From Sva-07 sp963728195 (GTDB lineage: Bacteria; Actinomycetota; Acidimicrobiia; Acidimicrobiales; Ilumatobacteraceae): a DNA stretch of 64,000 nt. The notes beneath the pieces are model-generated. The model had not been told where the DNA came from, did not search any database, and saw only the letters and a program-made list of their open reading frames with translations. Location: contig CAVSIX010000005.1 in assembly GCA_963728195.1 (NCBI GenBank), positions 310,001 to 374,000 on the forward strand, in the 5' to 3' direction. Of the stretch, positions 7,993 to 16,655 are shown in pieces (position 1 is the stretch's first letter; each line of letters starts with the position of its first letter). The translations under genes and the position numbers were made by a program.

Positions 7993-10701
7993 ATGCGACA
8001 GGGTCACAGCGCTGCGCCGTCGCGCCACCCGGAGCACGTGGATCGCGTGGACTGGCATGCAGTCGACAGCGCCGAGGTCGAGCGGTTGCTCGGAACCGGT
8101 GGCCATGGATTGACGGCCGCCGAAGCCGAGGCCCGCAGTGCACGCTTCGGTCCCAACCAGTTGGAGGAGGAGCCGCCGCCGCCCGCCTGGTCGGTGTTCC
8201 TGCGTCAGTTCCGTAGCCCGCTGATCTTCATCCTGCTGGTGGCGCTCGCCGTCACGATCGGCCTCGGGGAGTATCTGGACGCATCGGTGATCGCCGTGGT
8301 CCTCGCCCTCAATGCGGTGATCTCGTTCACGCAGGAACGCAGGGCCGAGGGAGCGGTCCGAGCGCTGATGCAGCTGGTCGTCGCACACGCCCGGGTCGTG
8401 CGTGACGGGCGGGACCTGGAGATCGACAGCCGTGACCTGGTGCCGGGCGATGTCGTGTTGCTGGAGTCCGGTGCGCGCATCCCCGCCGATCTCCGTCTCG
8501 TCGGCGCCAACGCATTGCAGGTCGACGAATCGTTGTTGACGGGCGAGTCCGTGCCCGTCACCAAGTCCGTCGACCCCGTCGAGCCCGAGGTCGGACTGGC
8601 GGACCGGCACTGCATGGCCTTCACCGGAGCGACGGTCACGGCAGGTCGTGGCCGTGGTGTGGTCGTGGCGATCGGATCGAACACCGAACTCGGTGCGATC
8701 GCCGGCTTGATGCGCTCCGAAGCGGTCGCTGCGACACCGCTACAGCGCCGGATGGATCAGTTCGCCAAGGTCATCGGCCTCGCGGTGGCCATCGCCGCGC
8801 TCGTGGCCTTCGTCAGCGGGGTCGCGCTCGGCGAATCCGCGGAGGACATGTTCCTCGTGGCGGTCGCACTGGCGGTGTCGGCGGTTCCCGAAGGGCTCCC
8901 GGTGGCGGTCACGATCACGCTCGCGGTCGGGGTGAGGCGCATGGCGCGTCGCAATGCGATCATCCGCCGGCTCCCGGCGGTCGAGACGTTGGGGAGCACG
9001 ACGGTCATCGGCTCGGACAAGACCGGCACGCTCACCGAGAACCGAATGACCGTGCAGGAGATCTGGACGCCGGGGCACCGCTACACCCTCGCCGGCGGTG
9101 TACCCGACGGCGAACTGCTCGAAGGCGATGAACCCGCTGTCTTCGGCGATCACGTGGCGCTGCACGAGACGCTCCTCACCGGCGTCCTGGCCAACGAGGC
9201 GGATCTCCACTGGACGAGCGGCGATCTCGTGACCACCGGCGACCCGACCGAGGTCGCACTCCTGCTCGCCGCGCTCGTTGCGGGGCTGGAGCCCGGCGAC
9301 GCCCGCACCGCGTACCCCGTCTTCGCCGAGATCCCGTTCGAGCCGACCCAGCGGTACTCGGCCAGCATCCGCACTCGACACGACGACCACACGATCTTCG
9401 TGAAGGGTGCGCCGGAGCGCGTGCTGGCGATGTGCACTGACATGCTCACCGACGAGGGCCCGGTTCCACTCGACGCCGTCGCCATCGCCCGGGCCGCCCA
9501 CGAACTGGCGTCACAGGGCCAACGGGTTCTCGCCTTCGCCCGGCGGATCTCACCGTCGCCACTCACCGATCCACGCGACGTCGGCGAACCCGACGGGCTG
9601 GTGTTCGTCGGGCTGCAGGCGATGATCGATCCACCCCGGCCCGGGGTGCGCGACTCGATCGCCGCCTGTCACGACGCCGGCATCCGCGTCGTGATGATCA
9701 CCGGCGATCACGTCGAAACGGCGCAAGCGATCGCCGACCAACTCGGCATCGCCGGCACCGGCGAACCGCTCAGCGGAACCGAACTCGCCGATCTCGACGA
9801 CGACACGCTCGCGGACCGCATCGACCGGGTCTCCGTCTGCGCCCGCGTCTCACCGGAGGACAAGCTCCGCATCGTGCGAGCCCTGCAGGAGCGCGGTGAG
9901 GTCGTCGCCGTCACGGGCGACGGCGTGAACGACGCACCAGCGCTCAAAGCCGCCGAGATCGGGATCGCAATGGGCGACAAGGGGACCGACGTCGCCCGGG
10001 AGGCCTCCGAGATGGTGCTCGCCGACGACAACTTCGTCTCGATCACCGCCGCCGTCGAAGAAGGACGGGTCACGTTCGACAACATCCGCAAGGTCACCTT
10101 CTTCCTCGTGTCGACCGGTGCCGCCGAGGTCGTCGCGATCCTCGTGGCGGTCTGGCTGCAGTGGCCGCTCGTGTTGCTCCCCGTTCAGCTGCTGTGGCTC
10201 AACCTCGTCACCAACGGGCTCCAGGACGTCGCCCTCGCCTTCGAACCCGCTGAACGTGGCGTCCTGCGCCGGCCGCCTCGGCGGCCCGGGGGCGGTGTCC
10301 TCGACCGGCTGATGTGGGAGCGCGTCGTCCTGGCCGGCATCGTGATGGGTGCGGGCATGCTCGCCATGTTCCGCTGGCAGCTCGACGCCGGCGGAACCCT
10401 CGTCGAAGCGCAGACCGTTGCACTCACCACGATGGTCGTGTTCCAGGTGTTCCAGGCCGGCAACTCCCGCTCCGAGACCGAGTCGGTGCTTCGCCGTGAT
10501 CCGTTCTCCAACAAGTTCCTGTTCTTCGCGACCACCGCCGCGCTGGGCGTTCACGTCGCTGCGCTCTACTTCCCACCCACCCAATACGTGTTGGGAGTGG
10601 AGCCGATCACGCTCGGCGCATGGCTGCGCATCGTGGTGATCGCTGCCGGCATCCTGGTGGCGATGGAGCTCCACAAGGCGTTGCGTCGCCGTGAAAGCTG
10701 A
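7993..10701 (+). CDS. Cation-transporting P-type ATPase (SERCA-like, P2 type)
   Basis: A 902-residue P-type ATPase. The phosphorylation motif DKTGTLTENRMTVQ starts at residue 342. Further markers are TGES, a PEGLPVAVTITLA segment just before the P-domain, TGDGVNDAPALK, and the C-terminal transmembrane motif NLVTNGLQDVALAFEPAERG typical of the P2A/P2 group. An N-terminal cation_ATPase_N region is present (LLGTGGHGLTAAEAEAR). It probably exports Ca2+ or another cation using ATP. The ATG at 7993 follows a GGGGGC stretch. The frame is open further upstream, but that part translates the hairpin repeats and I exclude it. No regulator or partner is adjacent. Confidence 0.8.
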   Translation: MRQGHSAAPSRHPEHVDRVDWHAVDSAEVERLLGTGGHGLTAAEAEARSARFGPNQLEEEPPPPAWSVFLRQFRSPLIFILLVALAVTIGLGEYLDASVIAVVLALNAVISFTQERRAEGAVRALMQLVVAHARVVRDGRDLEIDSRDLVPGDVVLLESGARIPADLRLVGANALQVDESLLTGESVPVTKSVDPVEPEVGLADRHCMAFTGATVTAGRGRGVVVAIGSNTELGAIAGLMRSEAVAATPLQRRMDQFAKVIGLAVAIAALVAFVSGVALGESAEDMFLVAVALAVSAVPEGLPVAVTITLAVGVRRMARRNAIIRRLPAVETLGSTTVIGSDKTGTLTENRMTVQEIWTPGHRYTLAGGVPDGELLEGDEPAVFGDHVALHETLLTGVLANEADLHWTSGDLVTTGDPTEVALLLAALVAGLEPGDARTAYPVFAEIPFEPTQRYSASIRTRHDDHTIFVKGAPERVLAMCTDMLTDEGPVPLDAVAIARAAHELASQGQRVLAFARRISPSPLTDPRDVGEPDGLVFVGLQAMIDPPRPGVRDSIAACHDAGIRVVMITGDHVETAQAIADQLGIAGTGEPLSGTELADLDDDTLADRIDRVSVCARVSPEDKLRIVRALQERGEVVAVTGDGVNDAPALKAAEIGIAMGDKGTDVAREASEMVLADDNFVSITAAVEEGRVTFDNIRKVTFFLVSTGAAEVVAILVAVWLQWPLVLLPVQLLWLNLVTNGLQDVALAFEPAERGVLRRPPRRPGGGVLDRLMWERVVLAGIVMGAGMLAMFRWQLDAGGTLVEAQTVALTTMVVFQVFQAGNSRSETESVLRRDPFSNKFLFFATTAALGVHVAALYFPPTQYVLGVEPITLGAWLRIVVIAAGILVAMELHKALRRRES

Positions 10702-10740
10702 CCCTCCGGTCGCCGCCGGCCGATGGTCCGCAGCGCCGGT

Positions 10741-12049
10741 TCAGGGCTCGGCTGAATCGGTGCTCGCTCTCGCGTCGTCGATGGTCGTCACGAATGCATC
10801 GGTGCTCGACGTGCCGGCGACCCAGTCGGTGATCTCGCTCCACAGGAGCCCGGCACCGATGTCCGGGTTCATCAGGTCGGAGGCGTCGAAGCGGAGCTGA
10901 CGTCCGTCGCGCAACACCTCGGCGAAGCGGCGGTCGTTCTCGCCGTAGTAGGTGTCGACGTCGACCGAGGTCCGAGCGCTGAGGTAGCCGCCGCGCTGCG
11001 CCCACGCACGGCCGCCGTCGGGCGAGACGAGGTATTCCATCAGCTCGTCGACGCGGTCGTCGCCGCTGAACTGCACGAGCGAGTCGGCGCCGACGACCAT
11101 CGGCGCGAGCGTCGCGGCGTCGGTACCCGGCAGCACGAAGAACTCCACGTCGGTGCCGATCTCGACGCCGTCGGGGAACCACGACTCGGCGAACGCCGCC
11201 TGTTTGTACATCGCACACCCCGGCGGATCGTCGAACAACGGCTCGGATGCCTCGGCGACGTCGACCTGCAGGATGCTGCGGAGCCCACCGGCGCTCCGCC
11301 CGGTGGCAACGACGAGTTCGTCGACCTGCGCCAGTGCCTCGCGGATCAGCGGGCCGTCCCACGCGAAGGTTCCCGGCGGTCCAGCGGTCGTAGACCTCGG
11401 GCCCGCCGGTGCGCAGCACCACGTCTTCCACCCAGTCGGTGGCCGCCCAGCCGGTCGCCGTCCCCGCCGCCATCGAGAAACACCACGGAGCGATGCGCCC
11501 GCCGGAGCCGTCGACGTCCTGTTCGGCGATCCGGTCGGTGAGCGCGACCACTTCGTCGAACGTCGCAGGCACCTGCCAGCCGTACCGTTCGAACACGTCG
11601 GGCCGATACCACACCAGGGATTTCGGCGAGATGCGGTACGGCGCCGTGTATCCGGGCGCCGCCTGGGTCAGGTTCGCAGCACGCTCGCCGTAGTTCTCGT
11701 CGATCGCGGCCTCCGTGTCGTCGCCCAGCTCGACGACCAGGTCGCGTGCGGCGAGTTCGGAAACGAAGCCGGCCTGCGGGACGATGGCGATGTCGGGAGC
11801 GTCGAGGCCGCTCTCCACGCGCTGGCGCAGATCGCCGACGAAGTCGGCGCTGCCGGTGTAGTTCACCTCGATGCCCGTCGACTGCTCGAAGTCCCGCAGC
11901 ACTGCGGCGAAGCTGTCGGCTTCGGTGCCGCGGTAGGGCCCGAAGACGTCGATCGCTTCCGCTTCGGGCGTGGCATCGCTCGATGAGCCGCAGCCGACGA
12001 CTGCGACGCCGAGAATCCCGACCGACAACGCAGCGAGCGCCGCCCTCAT
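10741..12049 (-). pseudogene. Extracellular solute-binding lipoprotein, frameshifted
   Basis: On the minus strand a lipoprotein signal with lipobox VVGCG leads into a family 1 solute-binding protein (DVFGPYRGTEADSFAAVLRDFEQSTGIEVNYTG...). The frame is good to YDRWTAG near 11378 and then breaks. The rest of the family fold (TFAWDGPLIREALAQVDEL... to DARASTDSAEP) continues one frame over from about 11370 to the stop at 10741. Total length 1309 is 3n+1, consistent with a one-base insertion near 11371. Start ATG overlaps the stop of the DUF389 gene. No permease or ATPase gene lies next to it. A sequencing error is an alternative to true inactivation. Confidence 0.7.
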
Positions 12050-13110
12050 CGCGCGCTCACCGTGTACAGCTGGTCGCGCTGGTAGCGGAGGCGGAGGTCG
12101 ATCGGTGCATCGAAGCGTTGCCGGATCGCCTCGGCGAGCACCCACGCCGGGCGCGGATCGCCGGTGCCGACGACGAGCAGTTCCACGGTTGCTCCGTCGT
12201 CGGTGGCGTCGGCGGAGAGTTCGAGGATGCGCACGTTGTCGTCCCAGTCCTCGACCGAGGCGACGACGGCTCTGCGGAGCCGGGCGTCCTCGAGGGTGGT
12301 CAGCGTGTGCACGGTCAGCGGCACCGCGACGACGGCGACGACGGCCAGCGTGATCGCGATCCGGATGCCGAGCGTGGCGCGACCGGAGTACTGCGTCGGA
12401 CGGAATCCGGTCAGCGCCAGTGCGATGCCGGCGGCAAACACGATTGCGGCGAAGTTCGTCAGGAACAGCAAGAAGGCATTCCACGCTTCGGTCGGCAAAC
12501 CGAGCTCGAACGTGATGCCGACGACGGCGAGCGGCGGGACGAGCGCCACGGCGATGCCGACACCGGGCAGCGCCCCGATCGTCGACCGCCGCGGCAGGAT
12601 GTAGCCCGCCGCCGCACCCGCCGTCACGGCGATCCCGAGGTCGAGCAGACCGGGGAACGTACGGGCACGGACTTCGTCCGGGAGTTCGCGGACGTCGGTG
12701 ACGCTGCCGCCGGCGATCAGCGACACCAGCCAGCCGACGAACACGGCCAGGACGACGCCGAGCGCGATCACCGCGAGCGAACGCCACAGGCGCGCGTTGC
12801 GCGCGGTCACGATCGCACCGGCGACGGCGGTGATCGGCGTCATCAACGGCGCCACCAGCATCGCACCGATGACGACACCGGCCGAGTCGGCGAGCAGACC
12901 GAACCCGGCGATCGACGCCGACAGCGCGATCAGGAAACTGAACCGGACGACGTACTCGGCCAACTCGGCGCCACCCTCGGGAACGAGTTCGTCGATGGCG
13001 GCGTGCTCCTCCGCCGAGGGCTCACGGGCCCACGTCGTGCGGGTCCACTGGACGATCGAGCCGACCGGCGTGATCTGCGTGGTGTCGGCGGCGCCACTCT
13101 GGTCGAGCAC
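12046..13110 (-). CDS. DUF389 family membrane protein
   Basis: A 354-residue membrane protein whose VIGAMLVAPLMTPI and LPGVGIAVALVPPLAVVG segments are hallmarks of DUF389 (TIGR00341-like). About six hydrophobic spans occupy residues 50-240, followed by an alpha/beta soluble tail. Function of the family is not established. The GTG start at 13110 has no ribosome site but is preceded, 6 bases away, by a -10-like TAGCGT, suggesting a leaderless transcript. Its TGA overlaps the ATG of the frameshifted lipoprotein gene, so the two form one unit. Confidence 0.75.
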   Translation of the reverse strand: MLDQSGAADTTQITPVGSIVQWTRTTWAREPSAEEHAAIDELVPEGGAELAEYVVRFSFLIALSASIAGFGLLADSAGVVIGAMLVAPLMTPITAVAGAIVTARNARLWRSLAVIALGVVLAVFVGWLVSLIAGGSVTDVRELPDEVRARTFPGLLDLGIAVTAGAAAGYILPRRSTIGALPGVGIAVALVPPLAVVGITFELGLPTEAWNAFLLFLTNFAAIVFAAGIALALTGFRPTQYSGRATLGIRIAITLAVVAVVAVPLTVHTLTTLEDARLRRAVVASVEDWDDNVRILELSADATDDGATVELLVVGTGDPRPAWVLAEAIRQRFDAPIDLRLRYQRDQLYTVSAR

Positions 13111-13116
13111 GGCGCA

Positions 13117-13122
13117 ACGCTA
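13117..13122 (-). promoter_or_regulatory. -10-like TAGCGT, leaderless position
   Basis: On the minus strand TAGCGT sits 6 bases before the GTG start of the DUF389 gene, the spacing expected if transcription begins at the start codon. No purine-rich ribosome site is present. No clear -35 was assigned. Confidence 0.4.
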
Positions 13123-13241
13123 GTCGGGCGACGCTCCCGGCAAGGTGCTGCACCGGGTGCGGGCCGCGAGGCCATCGAGTCGCCTCGCGAGAAGGTGTCC
13201 TCCTGAGCGGTCCGGTAGCGTGCGGTCGCGGTGACCTACCC

Positions 13242-14930
13242 GTGACCGTCCGCCGTTTCGTCGTCGCCGTCATGACAGCCACGACACTTGCGTGCGCTCT
13301 TGCGCCGGCTGCGGCGGGGGCGGGCTCCGTTGACGTCACCGCATCGACCGAGCCGTCCCCCGGTCAGGCGGACGACACGCCGGTGGAGGTGGAGGAGTCG
13401 GTGCCACCGAGCACCGCTGTCCCGCCGACCAGCACCGTCGCGCCGAGCACCACCGTGCCATCGGGCACCACCGTGGTCGAACCGGACGTCGACGAGGAGA
13501 CGGATGCAACCCCGACCGAGGCGCGACCGAGCGTCGCACCGCGGGTGCGAACCTCGGACATCGACGTCGGCTCGATCCTGCTCGCACTGCTCGTGCTGGC
13601 CGGTATCGGCGGCTTCTCGACGGTCTTGATACGCCGGCCCCGCCGCCGGACGCAGCTGTCGGTCGACGCCCCCGCCCCGCGTTCGCGCCCTCCCGCAAGC
13701 ACGGCGATGCTCGACCTGCTGATCGAACTCGGTGAGGCATTGATCGATGCGGGCAATGCGGTGAACCACGTCGAATCGACGTTGCGCAACATCGCCAGGG
13801 GGTACGGCATCGACGACGTGGGCGTGCTGGTGCTGCCGACCGGTCTCATCGTGTCGATACCGGGTGTCGGCAACGTGCAGACCGAAGTGAGCGGCGCTGG
13901 GCGATCGACGCTGCGTCTCGACCAGGTGGACGACGTCGTTCACCTGGTGAACGCCGTCGAGCGTGGCGAGGTGGGCGTCGACGACGGCCCAGCCGCATTG
14001 GCTCGAATCCGCGCGTCCGATCCGCCATACGCACCTTCGGTGATCCTCGCTGGTTACGTGCTCACGACGATCGGGATCACCCTCGTCCTGCGCGGGGGCT
14101 GGACCGAAGTGGTCGTCGCCGCTGCGCTGGGCCTGGTCGTCGGCTCTGTCCGGCAGTCGACGCAGCGCGCAGCGACGTCGTCCCAACCGTTCTGGCCGTT
14201 GGTGTCAGCGGCGGGCGTGTCGACCGTGGTGTTCACGACCGCCCGCTTCGTCGACGACCTCGTGATCTTTCCGCCCCTCGTGGCGCCATTGGTCACCTTC
14301 CTGCCCGGTGCGTTGCTCACCACCGCGTCGCTCGAGTTGGCGACCGGCCAGATCGTGGCGGGGGCCGCACGCGTCGCATCCGGCGCGATGCAACTGCTGC
14401 TGCTGGCGCTGGGCATCGTGGCCGGCGCACAGTTGGTCGGCGTGCCGGGAGGAGACATTCGACCCGCTGTGGAGGGGTTGTCGGCGGCCGTGCTGCCGTG
14501 GATCGGCGTCGCGGTCTTCGGCGTCGGTGTGGTGTGGTTCAACGGTGCGCGGCGTTCGACGCTGCCGTGGATCACGGTGTCGCTCTACGCAGCGTTCGCC
14601 GGCCAGATGGTGGGCGGGCTCTTCTTCGGGAGCTCCCTCTCGGCGTTCTTCGGTGCCGCCGCCATGACTCCGGTGGCGCTGCTCGCCGCCCGGCAGTCGA
14701 CCGGTCCGACCCCGCTCGTGACGTTCCTGCCGGGATTCTGGATCCTGGTGCCAGGAGCGCTCGGCCTCGAGGGCGTGGTCCGGATCATCGGTGCCGACGG
14801 CGGCACCGCCGGCACCACGGCGATCACCACCACCGTGATCTCGATGGTGGGCATCTCACTCGGGATCCTGCTCGGCCTGACGCTGGTGGCGCGAGACCCC
14901 GAACGTCCGTGGGTGGACGCATCGAGCTGA
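13242..14930 (+). CDS. Threonine/serine exporter family protein (ThrE-like) with extracytoplasmic N-terminus
   Basis: A 562-residue protein. Residues 1-27 form a Sec-type signal (MTVRRFVVAVMTATTLACALAPAAAGA), followed by about 75 residues rich in Pro, Thr, Val and acidic residues, then a membrane span near 107-128. From residue 145 onward it matches the ThrE/DUF1212 cytosolic domain (MLDLLIELGEALIDAGNAVNHVESTL) and then about ten hydrophobic spans (ThrE plus ThrE_2). Amino-acid export, as for Corynebacterium ThrE, is the family function; the substrate here is unproven. The signal plus Pro/Thr linker is an addition to the core fold. Confidence 0.75.
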   Translation: MTVRRFVVAVMTATTLACALAPAAAGAGSVDVTASTEPSPGQADDTPVEVEESVPPSTAVPPTSTVAPSTTVPSGTTVVEPDVDEETDATPTEARPSVAPRVRTSDIDVGSILLALLVLAGIGGFSTVLIRRPRRRTQLSVDAPAPRSRPPASTAMLDLLIELGEALIDAGNAVNHVESTLRNIARGYGIDDVGVLVLPTGLIVSIPGVGNVQTEVSGAGRSTLRLDQVDDVVHLVNAVERGEVGVDDGPAALARIRASDPPYAPSVILAGYVLTTIGITLVLRGGWTEVVVAAALGLVVGSVRQSTQRAATSSQPFWPLVSAAGVSTVVFTTARFVDDLVIFPPLVAPLVTFLPGALLTTASLELATGQIVAGAARVASGAMQLLLLALGIVAGAQLVGVPGGDIRPAVEGLSAAVLPWIGVAVFGVGVVWFNGARRSTLPWITVSLYAAFAGQMVGGLFFGSSLSAFFGAAAMTPVALLAARQSTGPTPLVTFLPGFWILVPGALGLEGVVRIIGADGGTAGTTAITTTVISMVGISLGILLGLTLVARDPERPWVDASS

Positions 14931-14987
14931 CGATCCGATCGGTTGCCGCACGTTTGCCCGGTGTCGAGAAGGGCACTCCCGTCGCGG

Positions 14988-16655
14988 ATGAGCGCTCCTG
15001 CAACGGCTGACCTGTGGTGGAAGAACGCGGTCATCTACTGCCTCGACGTCCAGACGTTCGCCGATTCCGATGGCGATGGCATGGGTGACTTCGGCGGGCT
15101 CACCGCACACGTCGACGACCTGGCCGGCCTCGGTGTCACGTGTATCTGGCTGATGCCGTTCTACCCGACGGCGGACAAGGACGACGGCTACGACGTCGCC
15201 GATCACTATGCGATCGATCCCCGTCTCGGCACGTTCGGCGATTTCACCGAGTTCATGGCCGTCGCCCGAGATCGGGGCATCCGCGTCATCGCCGATCTCG
15301 TCGTCAACCACACCTCCGACCAGCACCAGTGGTTCCAAGAGGCGCGCCGCAGCCGTGATTCCAAGTTCCGTGACTTCTACGTCTGGCAGGACGAGATCCC
15401 CGAGGACGGTCCGCAGGGCGTCGTGTTCTCGGGCGAGCAGGACGGCGTCTGGACGTTCGATCCGATGGCCGGTCAGTACTACCTGCACCGCTTCTACCGG
15501 CACCAGCCCGACCTCAACGTCGCCAACGAGCAGGTTCGTCACGAGATCGCCAAGGTGATGGGGTTCTGGCTCGCCCAGGGCCTGTCGGGATTCCGGGTCG
15601 ATGCGGTGCCGTTCCTGCTCGAGGTCGCCGGCATCGACGAGGCGATGGAGATCACGCCACACCACTACCTGCGCAACCTGCGCGCCTTCCTCCAGCGCCG
15701 GCGCGGCGACGGGATCATGCTCGGCGAGGTCAACCTGCCGTTCGAGCAGCAGCGCGAGTTCTTCGGCGACGAGGACGGCGACGAGCTGCACATGCTGTTC
15801 GACTTCATCGGGATGCAGTCGATCTACCTGGCGATGGCCCGCGGTGAGGTCGGTCCGATCACGGCGGCGCTGCGACGGCGACCCGACGTGCCCGCCGATG
15901 GCGCGTATGCGTCGTTCCTGCGCAATCACGACGAGTTGACGCTCGACAAGCTGTCCGACAGTGAACGCCAGGAGGTGTTCGACGCGTTCGGATCCGATCC
16001 CGACATGCAGCTCTACGGTCGGGGTCTGCGCCGACGGCTGCCACCGATGCTCGGCGGCGATGCCGAATGGTTGCGCATGGCCTACAGCCTGATGTTCTCG
16101 ATGCCCGGCGCCCCCACGCTGTTCTACGGCGAGGAGATCGGCATGGGGGAGAACCTCGCGATCGACGGTCGCCTCGCCGTGCGCACCCCCATGCAGTGGA
16201 GTTCCGCCCCGGCCGCCGGGTTCACCACGGCGCCGGCCGACGCCGTGTGGCGTCCGTTCCCCGACGGTGAGTACGGCCCCGAACACGTCAACGTCGAGGC
16301 GCAGCGCACCGATCCCGAGTCGCTGCTCAACTGGTTCGAGCGGATGATCCGCCTGCGCAAGACGATGCCCGAGATCGGGTGGGGTGAATACCGGGTCCTC
16401 GCCGTCGACGACGACGCGGTGCTCGCCCTCGAGTTCCGTTGGGGCGAACGCACCGCCGTCACCGTCCACAATCTCGCCGCCCACAAGACGTCCGTCGACC
16501 TGCATCTCGATGGCGGATCCGACGAGGAGATCGACGAGGCGATCCTGCGCGACCGGATCGGCTCGACGGAGCCGGTCGCGGTCACGGGCGGCGTCGCCCG
16601 CGTGCGTCTCGACGCCCACGGCTACCGCTGGTTCTCACTCGAATCAGGGGACTGA
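14988..16655 (+). CDS. GH13 alpha-glucan enzyme, trehalose synthase (TreS)-like
   Basis: A 555-residue GH13 protein beginning at the ATG at 14988 (MSAPATADLWWKNAVIYCLDVQTF). Catalytic residues are visible: Asp205 in GFRVDAVPF, Glu247 in MLGEVNLP and Asp315 in FLRNHDELTLDKL. The FLRNHDELTL signature and the WWKNAVIY opening resemble trehalose synthase/maltose alpha-glucosyltransferase (GH13_16), though it lacks a fused maltokinase domain. It may interconvert maltose and trehalose or hydrolyse a related glucoside. It converges with, and overlaps by 12 bases, another GH13 gene on the opposite strand. Confidence 0.75.
   Translation: MSAPATADLWWKNAVIYCLDVQTFADSDGDGMGDFGGLTAHVDDLAGLGVTCIWLMPFYPTADKDDGYDVADHYAIDPRLGTFGDFTEFMAVARDRGIRVIADLVVNHTSDQHQWFQEARRSRDSKFRDFYVWQDEIPEDGPQGVVFSGEQDGVWTFDPMAGQYYLHRFYRHQPDLNVANEQVRHEIAKVMGFWLAQGLSGFRVDAVPFLLEVAGIDEAMEITPHHYLRNLRAFLQRRRGDGIMLGEVNLPFEQQREFFGDEDGDELHMLFDFIGMQSIYLAMARGEVGPITAALRRRPDVPADGAYASFLRNHDELTLDKLSDSERQEVFDAFGSDPDMQLYGRGLRRRLPPMLGGDAEWLRMAYSLMFSMPGAPTLFYGEEIGMGENLAIDGRLAVRTPMQWSSAPAAGFTTAPADAVWRPFPDGEYGPEHVNVEAQRTDPESLLNWFERMIRLRKTMPEIGWGEYRVLAVDDDAVLALEFRWGERTAVTVHNLAAHKTSVDLHLDGGSDEEIDEAILRDRIGSTEPVAVTGGVARVRLDAHGYRWFSLESGD

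Noticed and set aside
11359..11378. Programmed frameshift in the solute-binding protein gene
   Set aside because: No slippery heptamer or downstream structure is evident, and the family is not known for recoding. Mutation or read error is simpler.
14856..16619. Long open frame antisense to the TreS-like gene
   Set aside because: All GH13 catalytic motifs are on the plus strand; the antisense product has no recognisable feature.
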